From the NCBI GenBank assembly GCA_017409845.1, contig JAFQRY010000017.1, forward strand, positions 1-46,170: a DNA stretch of 46,170 nucleotides, written 5' to 3'. This document shows, in pieces, positions 27,351 through 36,144 of this stretch. The first letter of the stretch is position 1. Every line of letters begins with the position of its first letter. This stretch comes from Clostridia bacterium (GTDB lineage: Bacteria; Bacillota; Clostridia; Oscillospirales; Acutalibacteraceae). A program made the translations under genes and the position numbers. The notes beneath the pieces were generated by a model. It was given only the letters and a program-made list of their open reading frames with translations. It was not told where the DNA came from and ran no database searches.

Positions 27351-29108
27351 ATGAGCAATCTGAAAACGAGATGGTTCAAAGATATCAACAAAAACTGTCC
27401 TCTTTCAGAATATCCGAGACCACAGCTTGAGAGAAAAAGCTGGATGTGTCTCAATGGCGAATACGACTATGCAATAACTTCCCCGAACGCGGAAAAGCCT
27501 GAAAAATTTGACGGTAAAATTCTCGTTCCCTTCTCGGTTGAATCCGAAGCATCGGGAGTTCAGAAGCCGCTCTCTCCTGAGCAGAGACTCTGGTATCGCA
27601 GATTCTTTACTCCCGGCGACGACTTCAACGGCAAAAGAGCAATTCTTCATTTTGATGCCGTTGACTGGCAATGCAGCGTATGGGTAAACGGCAAGCTTGT
27701 CGGTGAACACACCGGCGGCTACAATCCCTTCAGCTTTGATATCACAGATGTTCTTAACAGCGGAGAAAACGAGCTTACCGTTAAGGTTTATGACCCCACG
27801 GATTCGGGTCATCAGCAGAGAGGAAAGCAGGTTAACAATACTCACGGCTTCTGGTACACCGCAACCTCGGGTATCTGGCAGACCGTGTGGCTTGAGCCCG
27901 TAAATTACTGCCATATCGAAAATATCAGGCTCACTCCCGATATTGACGAGGGCACAATTGAAATCAAAGTCAGCCACAACTGCAAGTGCGGCGGCAAACT
28001 TTATGCCAAAGTGCTTGACGGAGATAAAACTGTTTTTGACGGCGAAATTCAGCCTGATTCAAAAATCCCCGTTCCCGACGCAAAGCTCTGGAGCCCCGAA
28101 AACCCGTTCCTTTACAATCTTGAGCTCACCCTTGACTGCGAAGGTGAAAAGGATGTTGTCAGAAGCTACTTCGGCATGAGGAAATTCTCAATCGTAAAGG
28201 ATTCGGACGGAATTCTCAGGCTTGCACTCAACAACAAGCCCTATTTCCAGAAGGGACTTCTTGACCAGGGCTACTGGCCGGAAAGCCAGCTTACTCCTCC
28301 GACCGATGAAGCAATGATATTTGACATAGAAAAAATGAAAGAGCTCGGCTATAACATGCTCAGAAAGCATATCAAAGTTGAGCCGCTCAGATGGTATTAC
28401 CATTGCGACAGACTCGGAATGCTCGTATGGCAGGATATGGTCAGCGGCGGAGAATTCATCGGTCAGATTCTCGCAGGTGTGCTTCCCAACATAAATGTTC
28501 ATGTCAAGGACAACATGTATAAGAGCTTCAAACGCGGCGAGCCCGAATGGCGTCAGGAATTCAAGGATGAGCTTAAAGGAATGATTGACAATCTTTACAA
28601 CAGCGTTTCAATCTGCTGTTGGGTACCTTTCAACGAGGGCTGGGGTCAATTTGACGCAAAAGAAATCGGCACTTGGGTCAAGGAATACGACCCGTCAAGA
28701 TTTGTTGACCATGCAAGCGGCTGGCATGACCAGGGCGGTCCCGATTTCAGAAGCATGCACCGCTATATCATTCCCGTAACTCCCCCGTTCAGATATGAGC
28801 TCAAGGGCAGACCCTGGGTGCTCAGCGAATACGGCGGATACAGCTGGAATATCAAGGGTCATGTGTGGAATGCCGCAAAATCCTTCGGTTACATAATGTA
28901 TTCCGACAGCAAGAAGCTCTCGGCTGCATATAAAAAGCTGCACGAAAAGCAGGTTATTCCTCTTATTAAAAAGGGTCTGTGTGCAACAGTCTATACTCAG
29001 GTCAGCGACGTTGAATTTGAGGTCAACGGTATTTACAGCTATGACCGCGAGGTTTTAAAGCTTGATAAGGATACCGTTATTGAAATCAACAAAAAGCTGA
29101 CATACTGA
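27351..29108 (+). CDS. Glycoside hydrolase family 2 enzyme
   Basis: The 585-residue enzyme has the GH2 order: jelly-roll sugar-binding domain (1-180; WYRRFFTPGDDF, DAVDWQCSVWVNGKLVGEHTGGYNPF), immunoglobulin-like domain (about 185-275) and TIM barrel (280-585). The acid/base is E429 in PFNEGWGQF and the nucleophile E493 in VLSEYGGY, so both catalytic residues are present. There is no signal peptide, so it acts on imported oligosaccharides. The specificity is not clear; short GH2 proteins of this type include beta-galactosidases, beta-glucuronidases and enzymes of unknown specificity. AAGGAGATGATCC gives a strong RBS. Confidence 0.92.
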   Translation: MSNLKTRWFKDINKNCPLSEYPRPQLERKSWMCLNGEYDYAITSPNAEKPEKFDGKILVPFSVESEASGVQKPLSPEQRLWYRRFFTPGDDFNGKRAILHFDAVDWQCSVWVNGKLVGEHTGGYNPFSFDITDVLNSGENELTVKVYDPTDSGHQQRGKQVNNTHGFWYTATSGIWQTVWLEPVNYCHIENIRLTPDIDEGTIEIKVSHNCKCGGKLYAKVLDGDKTVFDGEIQPDSKIPVPDAKLWSPENPFLYNLELTLDCEGEKDVVRSYFGMRKFSIVKDSDGILRLALNNKPYFQKGLLDQGYWPESQLTPPTDEAMIFDIEKMKELGYNMLRKHIKVEPLRWYYHCDRLGMLVWQDMVSGGEFIGQILAGVLPNINVHVKDNMYKSFKRGEPEWRQEFKDELKGMIDNLYNSVSICCWVPFNEGWGQFDAKEIGTWVKEYDPSRFVDHASGWHDQGGPDFRSMHRYIIPVTPPFRYELKGRPWVLSEYGGYSWNIKGHVWNAAKSFGYIMYSDSKKLSAAYKKLHEKQVIPLIKKGLCATVYTQVSDVEFEVNGIYSYDREVLKLDKDTVIEINKKLTY

Positions 29109-29133
29109 ACACTCAAAAGAAACAGGTGATTGA

Positions 29134-30111
29134 ATGGCAGCAAACGCTAATTCAAGAACGAGGCTACTGTGCCTTATCGAAATCCTTACCATGTATTCGG
29201 ATGAGCTTAATATTCTTTCGGCAGAAGAAATATGCGAAAAGCTCGCCGAATACGGCTATGAAACATCAAAAAGAAGTGTGCTTTCGGATATACGGACCAT
29301 CAACACCACTCCGATAAAAATACTCAGCGTCAATTCACCCAAAAAGGGTTTTTATCTGGCAAAAAGCTATTCTCCTGCCGCAAGCCAGCTTATTCTTGAA
29401 GCAATTTTTGCTTCGGATACGCTTTCGGCAAACGACATTGAATATATCAAAACATATCTGCGCAGGAATATCTGTGTTCCCTCACTTGAGCTTGTTCTCA
29501 ACACGAGCCGCAACTATAATGATCTGACCGCAAAACGCGAAATATCGGTTGATGTGCTTTATAATCTGAGAGCTGCAATCAGGGATAAAAAAAGAATTAC
29601 CGTTGATATTTCAAGAATAGTTCCCGGCGATTATTTTTCAAATACTGAAAAAATTGAAAAATTAACCGTCACTCCGCTTTACATTGCGGTCGCAAACGGC
29701 GGGATTGCTCTTGTTTTTCTGCGTGAAAAAGACAGTGACACGGGAGAATATCTTAATGTTTCAAGAATCCGCAACGCCGTTATCACGGAAGAAAAAGCGG
29801 TCATGCCCGATGAAGATCCGGAAAAGGTTATAAACTACTTTGACAGGCAGACAATTGATTATTATAATTATTCTGCACGCTGGCTGATAATCGAATTCAA
29901 AGAAAGCGATATCGAATTTGTTGAATCTTTTTTCCGTGCACCCGTTCAATACCGCAAATCCGATAAAGAAGGCTTCTGTCTCGCCAAGGTTTATACCGTT
30001 ATCAACCGTGAGCTAATCGGTTGGCTGTTTTTCAACAGCGATAAAATTACAATTCTGGCACCCGACAGCTTACAAGAGCTGTTCAGAAATAAAGCAAAAA
30101 ATATTTTTTAA
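29134..30111 (+). CDS. WYL-type helix-turn-helix transcriptional regulator
   Basis: The 325-residue protein has an N-terminal winged helix (residues about 8-65; RTRLLCLIEILTMYSD, LAEYGYETSKRSVLSDIRTI) of the YafY/DeoR-like HTH type, followed by a WYL-like ligand-sensing domain (LTVTPLYIAVANGGIALVFLR, then VSRIRNAVI) and a C-terminal extension with the segment LIIEFKESDIEFVESFF. The exact WYL tripeptide is not conserved, so the assignment rests on overall layout. It lies 25 bases after the GH2 gene and probably regulates this cluster. The ligand is unknown. Confidence 0.8.
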   Translation: MAANANSRTRLLCLIEILTMYSDELNILSAEEICEKLAEYGYETSKRSVLSDIRTINTTPIKILSVNSPKKGFYLAKSYSPAASQLILEAIFASDTLSANDIEYIKTYLRRNICVPSLELVLNTSRNYNDLTAKREISVDVLYNLRAAIRDKKRITVDISRIVPGDYFSNTEKIEKLTVTPLYIAVANGGIALVFLREKDSDTGEYLNVSRIRNAVITEEKAVMPDEDPEKVINYFDRQTIDYYNYSARWLIIEFKESDIEFVESFFRAPVQYRKSDKEGFCLAKVYTVINRELIGWLFFNSDKITILAPDSLQELFRNKAKNIF

Positions 30112-30129
30112 GTCAAGAGGTAATTATCT

Positions 30130-31311
30130 ATGATTCACTCAAACAAATCAAAAATTTTCAGAAGAATCATCGCAGCAATGCTTGCGTTTGTTCTTGTTTT
30201 TGCTCTCGCTTCCTGCAAGGACAACAAAAACCCCACGAAGGATGAAACTCCCGTTACCCCTTCCGAAAAAAAGGTTGCAATCCTTGTAGCTCCCGAAGCA
30301 CAGTACCCCGAGGATTACAAGGCAGCAAAAGCTCTTGAGGCTGAATATCCCGAAAAGGTTATTATCAGGGAATATGCCGACAGCCGTGTTCTCAAGGCAG
30401 GAAACCCCGAAATCATGACCATCTCCGAGGAGCTTGCAGGCAACGCCGAAATCGGTGCCATCATCTATGCAAGAGCAACTCAGTTCACTTCAAATGCCGT
30501 AAACGCAGCAAAAACAAAAAATCCCTCAATCGTTACGGTTTGTATCGAACCCGAGGAATCTGTTGAAAAAATTTCTTCACTTTCAGATCTTGTTTTTTGC
30601 ATTGACTGGGCAAAAGCTGCAAATGATATCGTTGCAACCGCAAAGAAGCAGGGTGCAAAGAGCTTTGTTGTTTTCTCAATCAACCGTCACATAACCGATA
30701 ATCCCCTTATCTCGGGTGCAAACGGTGCCATCAAGGCAGCATGTGATGCTGAAGGCATCAAGTATATTTACGAAAATTCGGTTGACCCCATCTATTCATC
30801 AGGCATCAAGGGTTCACGCCAGTATATCAAAGAGGCTGTTGCAAGACTCATAAACAACAAAACCATCGAAAACACCGGCGTTGCCCTTTTCTCAACCGAC
30901 AGTGCAGTTCAGCAGACACTTGTTGAGGTTGCAAACGAAAGAGAAATGATTTATGTTTGTCCCTCCTTCCCCACCGCATATAACGGCATTTCAGAGGTTT
31001 ATTCTGCAGAAAATGCAGCAGACTTCGCAGCTTATGTTGAGGCAATCAAGGTAGCTGCAAAGGCAGATGCAGAGGGAAAAGCCAAGCTTTCAATCTATAA
31101 TTTCCCCATGGCAACAACCCTTCTCAAGAGTGCTCTTCACTGTGCGTTTGATATTCTCAACGGCACAACAACCGCTGAAAACATGGCAGCAAATGCAGCT
31201 TCAAGAGCTGCCGTCGCTGCAGATAACAAAGACTTCACAATCGGTGCATACAGCGAAAAACTCAGCAATGTTTTCGCAGCATACTGCCCCGCTTTTGAAA
31301 ATGTAAAATAA
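30130..31311 (+). CDS. Binding-protein-like lipoprotein (resembles DUF3798)
   Basis: The 393-residue product has a lipoprotein signal (VLVFALASC, lipidated Cys near residue 29), then a two-lobed alpha/beta pattern like type 1 periplasmic binding proteins (KKVAILVAPEAQYPEDYKAAKALEAEYP, EIGAIIYARATQ, KSFVVFSINRHI, GVALFSTDSAVQQTL). Its sequence style fits the DUF3798 lipoproteins of Clostridia. No ABC permease genes are nearby, so if it binds a sugar or nucleoside it must work with a distant transporter or as a sensor. Codon use suggests high expression. Family identity moderate, function unknown. Confidence 0.7.
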   Translation: MIHSNKSKIFRRIIAAMLAFVLVFALASCKDNKNPTKDETPVTPSEKKVAILVAPEAQYPEDYKAAKALEAEYPEKVIIREYADSRVLKAGNPEIMTISEELAGNAEIGAIIYARATQFTSNAVNAAKTKNPSIVTVCIEPEESVEKISSLSDLVFCIDWAKAANDIVATAKKQGAKSFVVFSINRHITDNPLISGANGAIKAACDAEGIKYIYENSVDPIYSSGIKGSRQYIKEAVARLINNKTIENTGVALFSTDSAVQQTLVEVANEREMIYVCPSFPTAYNGISEVYSAENAADFAAYVEAIKVAAKADAEGKAKLSIYNFPMATTLLKSALHCAFDILNGTTTAENMAANAASRAAVAADNKDFTIGAYSEKLSNVFAAYCPAFENVK

Positions 31312-31326
31312 TCAAATCAAAAAATT

Positions 31327-31372
31327 TATTCCCCGTAGATTCTGGTATAACGCCTGAATTTACGGGGAATAT
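31327..31372. terminator. Bidirectional terminator between converging units
   Basis: Arms ATTCCCCGTA and TTACGGGGAAT (about 31328-31371) form a 10-bp stem with a long loop between the DUF3798-like gene and the leftward CrtO-like gene. T and A tracts on both sides make it usable in both directions. Confidence 0.75.
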
Positions 31373-31948
31373 TCATTGTGTTTGTTTTTTATTCGCGAAT
31401 CGAAGCATTCTCGGTCTGTTAAAACGCTGCATGATAACAAACGGAAGGTCACACAAAGCAGCAGCCACCGATGTTATAACAAAAACAGACAAACTTCCGA
31501 ACGGTATTGCAAGCAGGATCGGCAAAAACGAGAGAAGAATATTAAGCTCATGCACGAGCTCCGCACCGCACATGGTTTTTGCTATCTCCTGCGGCGTATG
31601 CTTTTTAAGCGAAAAGCTCTCCGGGTCACCCGTCGGCATAAAAATCTTCCATTTTTTTACTTTGATAAGCTTATATATCTTTCTTTCAAAAGCCGTTGTC
31701 TGAAACCAACGCCATTCGGGATTTAATTTTGAATAAAGAAGCTTAGTTGTCAGACTTCCGACCGCAAGCCTCATAACGAAATGATAAAGCATTGTTCCAA
31801 AGGAAATTGCTGCAGATAAATACGGAATTTTATCATGCTTGCCGTACAGCACAATAAACAATATCATCAATGATAACATGACAGAAATCGAAACAGCCGA
31901 TAAAATTCTGTTTGATTTACTTTTACTGCTGAATATATTTTCTTTCAT
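31373..31948 (-). CDS. CrtO-like membrane acyltransferase family protein
   Basis: The 191-residue membrane protein (about four spans) has the pattern of the glycosyl-4,4'-diaponeurosporenoate acyltransferase family: NPEWRWFQTTAFERKIYKLIKVKKWK, then GAELVHELNILLSFLP and the C-terminal CDLPFVIMQRFNRPRMLRF. CrtO of Staphylococcus acylates the staphyloxanthin glucose, but no carotenoid genes are present here, so the substrate is probably different. The frame opens at ATG 31960, but GAGGTG fits ATG 31948 better and I use that. It directly follows the GPH transporter gene. Confidence 0.75.
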   Translation of the reverse strand: MKENIFSSKSKSNRILSAVSISVMLSLMILFIVLYGKHDKIPYLSAAISFGTMLYHFVMRLAVGSLTTKLLYSKLNPEWRWFQTTAFERKIYKLIKVKKWKIFMPTGDPESFSLKKHTPQEIAKTMCGAELVHELNILLSFLPILLAIPFGSLSVFVITSVAAALCDLPFVIMQRFNRPRMLRFANKKQTQ

Positions 31949-31960
31949 AACACACCTCAT

Positions 31961-33403
31961 TTATAAGGCTTGACTTACCTCTTCTGTTTGCTGTGCAACA
32001 AGCCTTCTGCGCTCGTTGAGCTCCTCATACATTCTTTCAAGTTTTTCGCCGCTCAGGTCATAAAAGAGCTTGGGAATTATGCTTAATAGCCCCGTAACAA
32101 TCGGCACTATCGTGCACATTGCAAAAAGTGCAAATTCCGTTTTTTCGCTCTGAGTTCCCGATACGGCACCCTGAACATAACCGATCTTTGAAAGAATAGC
32201 GGTCTGCAAAGTGTCTCTGAAGGTTTTGACAAGCTTTGCCGATATCTCTTTTGCCGCACCCGTCATACCTTCACTGCGATATCCGTTTTTCCATTCTCCG
32301 TAATCAATCGCCTCGTTTTTCATTTCGGAAGGAATAACCTTCATTATTCCGTAAAACATCATCCATATTGTTTCTCTTATCATCCAGGCAGGAATCATTG
32401 CACCGAGTTTTTTATAGTTTTTGTTAAAGCAGCCTACAATAAAAACACCCGAAAGCAAAAGGTTATCGACATGTGAGCCTGCAATCCAGAGCAGCTTAGT
32501 TGAAAACCGTTTTCTTGCCCACGAAACATACGAATAGCTCATCGGTGAAACAAAAGCACCGGGAATTCCTACTATCGTTGCCATTGACGAAAACCCGAGA
32601 ACGTCACGGTAATAAAGACTGAGGTCTCCGCTGACACTGAACGCACCCAGAAACTCCGAAAGAACTATCAGAAGCATCGGTTTATTGGTGATAATCGCCT
32701 TCATACTGCCTTTGACAGCCGGTTTTTCTTCCGACTGCATAACTCTCTCTTTGGCAACAAGTGCATATATGAATGCAAGCACGCCCGAAACAGCGGTAAC
32801 CGTTATGCCTGCCGAAACATAGAGCGAAGATATATCAATTTTAATTATGCCTCTGTCAATGAAATCCATCAGAAATCCCATAACAATCTGAGGTGCTTTT
32901 TCAACAAAACCCGAAAGAAGGTTGGCTTTTGTTATCAGTGAGGTTCTCTCGGCAATATTGGGAGTTATGGTTGCTGTCATGCCCGTTCTTGCAATTGTGA
33001 TTACCGTATGTGCAAGGTCATGGAGAAGCTGAAGTATCAGATATGCCGCAAGCTTCGGTGCATAATACAGTCCGCTTCCTCCGAAAAAATTCGGAAGAAG
33101 CCAAAAAAGAATACTGATTGATACTCCGGGAACGGCATAAATCATCAGCCACGGCTTGAATTTTCCCCAACGGGTTCTTGTTTTATCAACAACGGAAGCA
33201 ACCAACAGATCGTTGATTATATCCCAGATACCCATTATAAAGGTTGCCGTCTTCTGAAAATTCAGACCGATTTTCAGAATATTTATTATGTAAATGCTTC
33301 TGTAATAATCAATATTGAAGCTTTGCGCAATATCATCAAGAACATATGCGACCGTTTCCTTAGTACCTACATACCGACGGTTTTCTGTGTTTAAATCTCT
33401 CAT
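31961..33403 (-). CDS. MFS transporter of the GPH (sugar:cation symporter) family
   Basis: A 480-residue, twelve-span transporter with the glycoside-pentoside-hexuronide signature in the helix 2-3 loop: GIWDIINDLLVASVVDKTRTRWGKFKPWL. A second GPH-like motif is IDYGEWKNGYRSEGMTGAAKEISAKL. These symporters import sugars with sodium or protons; MelB is the best known. Substrate is unknown. A usable RBS (AAAGGGTGATGGC) precedes ATG 33403, but no clear promoter was seen in the short gap from 33404 to 33461. It may lie within read-through transcription. Confidence 0.88.
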   Translation of the reverse strand: MRDLNTENRRYVGTKETVAYVLDDIAQSFNIDYYRSIYIINILKIGLNFQKTATFIMGIWDIINDLLVASVVDKTRTRWGKFKPWLMIYAVPGVSISILFWLLPNFFGGSGLYYAPKLAAYLILQLLHDLAHTVITIARTGMTATITPNIAERTSLITKANLLSGFVEKAPQIVMGFLMDFIDRGIIKIDISSLYVSAGITVTAVSGVLAFIYALVAKERVMQSEEKPAVKGSMKAIITNKPMLLIVLSEFLGAFSVSGDLSLYYRDVLGFSSMATIVGIPGAFVSPMSYSYVSWARKRFSTKLLWIAGSHVDNLLLSGVFIVGCFNKNYKKLGAMIPAWMIRETIWMMFYGIMKVIPSEMKNEAIDYGEWKNGYRSEGMTGAAKEISAKLVKTFRDTLQTAILSKIGYVQGAVSGTQSEKTEFALFAMCTIVPIVTGLLSIIPKLFYDLSGEKLERMYEELNERRRLVAQQTEEVSQAL

Positions 33404-33461
33404 GCCATCACCCTTTCATATATAAGACGAATGACAGCACGGTTTGGTCTGTTTATCTGAA

Positions 33462-33502
33462 AAACTCCCGTATTTTTCAAGACAGAAAAATTACGGGAGT
33501 TT
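33462..33502 (-). terminator. Terminator after the HTH-cupin-acyl-CoA synthetase gene
   Basis: Perfect 11-bp arms AAACTCCCGTA (33462-33472) and TACGGGAGTTT (33492-33502). On the minus strand the stem ends in TTTTTC, so it serves the gene ending at 33507. Confidence 0.88.
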
Positions 33503-33506
33503 AATT

Positions 33507-35825
33507 TTACTTACCTGCTCTCAGATCAACACGGCGGATTTTACCGCTGATGGTCTTGGGCAGATCATCTCTGAATTCAACGATTCTGGGATATTTATAG
33601 GGAGCTGTACGCTCCTTGACATATTTCTGGATTTCCTTCTTGAGAGCATCGGTCTTTTCCGTGCCCTTGGTCAGAACGATATCAGCCTTGACTACCTGAC
33701 CTCTGATTTCATCGGGAGCTGCGGAAACAGCACATTCAAGAACATAAGGAAGCTCCATGATAACGCTTTCGATTTCGAAGGGTCCGATACGGTAGCCCGA
33801 TGACTTGATAAGGTCATCAACACGTCCGACATACCAGAAGAAGCCGTCTTCATCACGCCATGCGGTATCACCTGTGTGATAGATATCGTCGTGCCATGCT
33901 TCCTTGGTCTTTTCTTCGTCACGGTAATATTCCATGAACAGACCGCAGGGTGAGCCAGCTTCTGTTCTGACAACGATTTCACCGACCTCGCCTACCTTAG
34001 CAACTGTTCCTTCATTTGTGATGAGGTCAACATCAAAGAGCGGACTGGGCTTACCCATTGAGCCTACCTTGATTGATGAACCGACAAAGTTACCGATTGC
34101 AAGGGTTGTTTCGGTCTGGCCGAAGCCTTCCATAAGACGGATACCCGTTGCCTTAAGGAACTGCTGGAATACCTCGGGATTGAGTGCCTCGCCTGCAGTT
34201 GTTGCATATTTGATTGACTTAAGGTCATATTTTTCAAGGTCTTCCTTGATAAAGAAACGATACATTGTGGGAGGTGCACAGAAGGTTGTTATTTTATGCT
34301 TGCCGATAAGCTTAAGGATGTCATCGGCAACAAAGCGGTCAAAGTCATAAGTGAAGACGCCTGCTTCGCAGAGCCACTGACCGTAAAGCTTACCCCAGAG
34401 TGCCTTGCCCCAGCCTGTGTCAGAGATTGTGAAATGAAGTCCGTTGGGGTCAACATTATGCCAGTATTTTGCGGTGATGAAATGACCGAGAGGATATCTG
34501 TGGCTGTGCATTGCGATTTTGGGATAGCCCGTTGTGCCGGAGGTAAAGAACATAAGCATCGGGTCGTAGCCGAATGCACCTTCCTCAGCTGAAGGTCTTT
34601 CAAAAACATCGCTGAACTGGCAGTATTCCTCATCAAAGCTTCTCCAGCCCTCACGCTTGCCGTGAGCAATGATTTTTGTTTTAAGAACATCACATTTCTC
34701 TGCCGCAAGCTCTACCTGATGAGCAACATCTCCGTCAGCGGTGCAGACGATTGCACTTATCTGACCTGCATTGAAGCGGTATTCAAAGTCATGCTCAACA
34801 AGCTGATTTGTTGCGGGAACAACGATTGCACCAATCTTATGAAGAGCAAGAATTGAGAACCAGAACTGATAGTGGCGTTTAAGAACAAGCATAACTCTGT
34901 CGCCCTTTTTAATGCCGAGCGAACGGAAATAGTTAGCAGTCATCGCCGAATGGCGTGCCATATCGCTGAAGGTAAAGCGTCTTTCGGTGCCGTCATTTTC
35001 AATATGAAGCATTGCTGTTTTGTCGGGGCTCTTCTTTGCAAGCTCATCAACAACATCAAAAGCAAAATTGAATTTATCATCATTTTTGAATTTTATGCCG
35101 TTGAGAACGCCGTTTTCGTCAAGAGTTGTTTCGATAAACTTCTCATAAACGGGATTCTGAAGATTTGCAAGGTCAACGTTTGTTGTGCTGGGAGTTTTGA
35201 TTTCTTCGCTGTATTCGCTCATTTCGGCTGAACCGTCGGGAGAAATAACGATTGCATAGAATTCGCATTCCTTGCCGCCGACTGCCATTTCGTTATGAGG
35301 AACGGATGAATCAAAATAAATACAGTCACCCTCGTTGAGAGTTTCTGTTCTGTCACCGATGATTACCTTGAGAGTACCTCTTGTGACAATATTTATCTCC
35401 TGACCTGCGTGAGAAACGCAATGATAGGGTGGATTGAGAGCTTCTTCCGAATAGGGAATAACTACTCTGAACGGCTCTGCAATTTTATTCTTGAAGAAGG
35501 GAGCAAGGCGGTTATAAACAAAGCCTTCTCTTCTTGTTATGGGCATTCCCTCGCCTTTTCTTGTGAGAGTATACTCTGTGAGGCTGGGGCTGCTGCCCTC
35601 CATGATATCGGTGATTTCAACACCGCAAACCTGAGCAAAATTATAAATGAAAGTGAAGCTGAAGTCCTTGCTGCCCGATTCATAGAAGCAGTATTCTTCT
35701 TCGCTCATGCCGATTTTTGATGCCATTTCGCCCTGGGTAAGACCCATATCCAGACGAAGTGAAATAATTCGCTGAGCAACCTCCATTATTTTGTTTTCGA
35801 CTGAACCCTGACCGAATGTTATCAT
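33507..35825 (-). CDS. XRE helix-turn-helix + cupin + AMP-forming acyl-CoA synthetase fusion
   Basis: One 772-residue chain joins three modules. Residues about 15-75 are an XRE-type HTH (RIISLRLDMGLTQGEMASKIGMSEEEY). Residues about 115-190 are a cupin (HCVSHAGQEINIVTRGTLKVII, GDCIYFDSSVPH). Residues about 220-772 are an adenylate-forming synthetase with the P-loop TSGTTGYPK at 428-436, GFGQTET, HTGDTAWRDEDGFFWYVGRVDDLIKSSGYRIGPFEIES and the catalytic lysine in KTISGKIRR. This part resembles medium-chain or branched-chain acyl-CoA synthetases more than true acetyl-CoA synthetase. The frame continues upstream to 35933, but AAAGGAGAG fits ATG 35825. A T-box leader with its own promoter precedes it. 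All adenylation motifs are present, so the enzyme should be active; the substrate is unknown. Confidence 0.92.
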   Translation of the reverse strand: MITFGQGSVENKIMEVAQRIISLRLDMGLTQGEMASKIGMSEEEYCFYESGSKDFSFTFIYNFAQVCGVEITDIMEGSSPSLTEYTLTRKGEGMPITRREGFVYNRLAPFFKNKIAEPFRVVIPYSEEALNPPYHCVSHAGQEINIVTRGTLKVIIGDRTETLNEGDCIYFDSSVPHNEMAVGGKECEFYAIVISPDGSAEMSEYSEEIKTPSTTNVDLANLQNPVYEKFIETTLDENGVLNGIKFKNDDKFNFAFDVVDELAKKSPDKTAMLHIENDGTERRFTFSDMARHSAMTANYFRSLGIKKGDRVMLVLKRHYQFWFSILALHKIGAIVVPATNQLVEHDFEYRFNAGQISAIVCTADGDVAHQVELAAEKCDVLKTKIIAHGKREGWRSFDEEYCQFSDVFERPSAEEGAFGYDPMLMFFTSGTTGYPKIAMHSHRYPLGHFITAKYWHNVDPNGLHFTISDTGWGKALWGKLYGQWLCEAGVFTYDFDRFVADDILKLIGKHKITTFCAPPTMYRFFIKEDLEKYDLKSIKYATTAGEALNPEVFQQFLKATGIRLMEGFGQTETTLAIGNFVGSSIKVGSMGKPSPLFDVDLITNEGTVAKVGEVGEIVVRTEAGSPCGLFMEYYRDEEKTKEAWHDDIYHTGDTAWRDEDGFFWYVGRVDDLIKSSGYRIGPFEIESVIMELPYVLECAVSAAPDEIRGQVVKADIVLTKGTEKTDALKKEIQKYVKERTAPYKYPRIVEFRDDLPKTISGKIRRVDLRAGK

Positions 35826-35867
35826 AAAAATCTCTCCTTTCGCTTTGAGCAGAAGTTTTTTGAAATA

Positions 35868-36138
35868 AAAAAACGCCTCAAAGCAATATTTCTTTGCTTT
35901 GAGACGAGTAAAAATCTTAACCCGCGGTACCACTCAAATTGCACTTTCGTGCCGCTCAACGGACTCCAACAAGCCCTACGCTTTAACGCAGCGAATACGG
36001 AAGCTGTCTACTCACCAAAAGATTTTCGGAGCTCCTGCTCGGAAGGGATAGCGATGAATTGTTCCGCTGACGGCTCGCACCAAACGCCGCCTCTCTGAAA
36101 GCCTTGCAACTCTGCCTTCTTCGTCATAGCTTTTCTTG
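35868..36138 (-). promoter_or_regulatory. T-box riboswitch leader
   Basis: The minus-strand RNA has all hallmarks of a tRNA-sensing T-box. The stem I distal part shows AGAGAG (around 36088) and a GGTGCGAG-type loop closed by GGCGGC/GCCGTC. The T-box sequence GAGTGGTACCGCGGGTTAA lies at about 35918-35936. Its TTTGAG arm can pair with CTCAAA as an antiterminator, while CTCAAAGCAA pairs with TTGCTTTGAG in the competing terminator (about 35877-35909) before seven T residues. The T-box bulge UGGU would match a tRNA ending ACCA. The specifier loop between helices GAGTTG/CAATTC and GAAGG/CCTTC reads AUCGCUAUC, allowing GCU (Ala) or AUC (Ile). Confidence 0.93.
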
Positions 36139-36144
36139 AATAAG

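Noticed and set aside
35826-35933. N-terminal extension of the HTH-cupin-ligase protein
   Set aside because: It falls in the T-box terminator and RBS region; ATG 35825 follows AAAGGAGAG at normal distance.
35868-36138. T-box controlling an aminoacyl-tRNA synthetase
   Set aside because: The only downstream gene before a terminator is the acyl-CoA synthetase fusion; no tRNA synthetase motifs (HIGH, KMSKS) are present in it.
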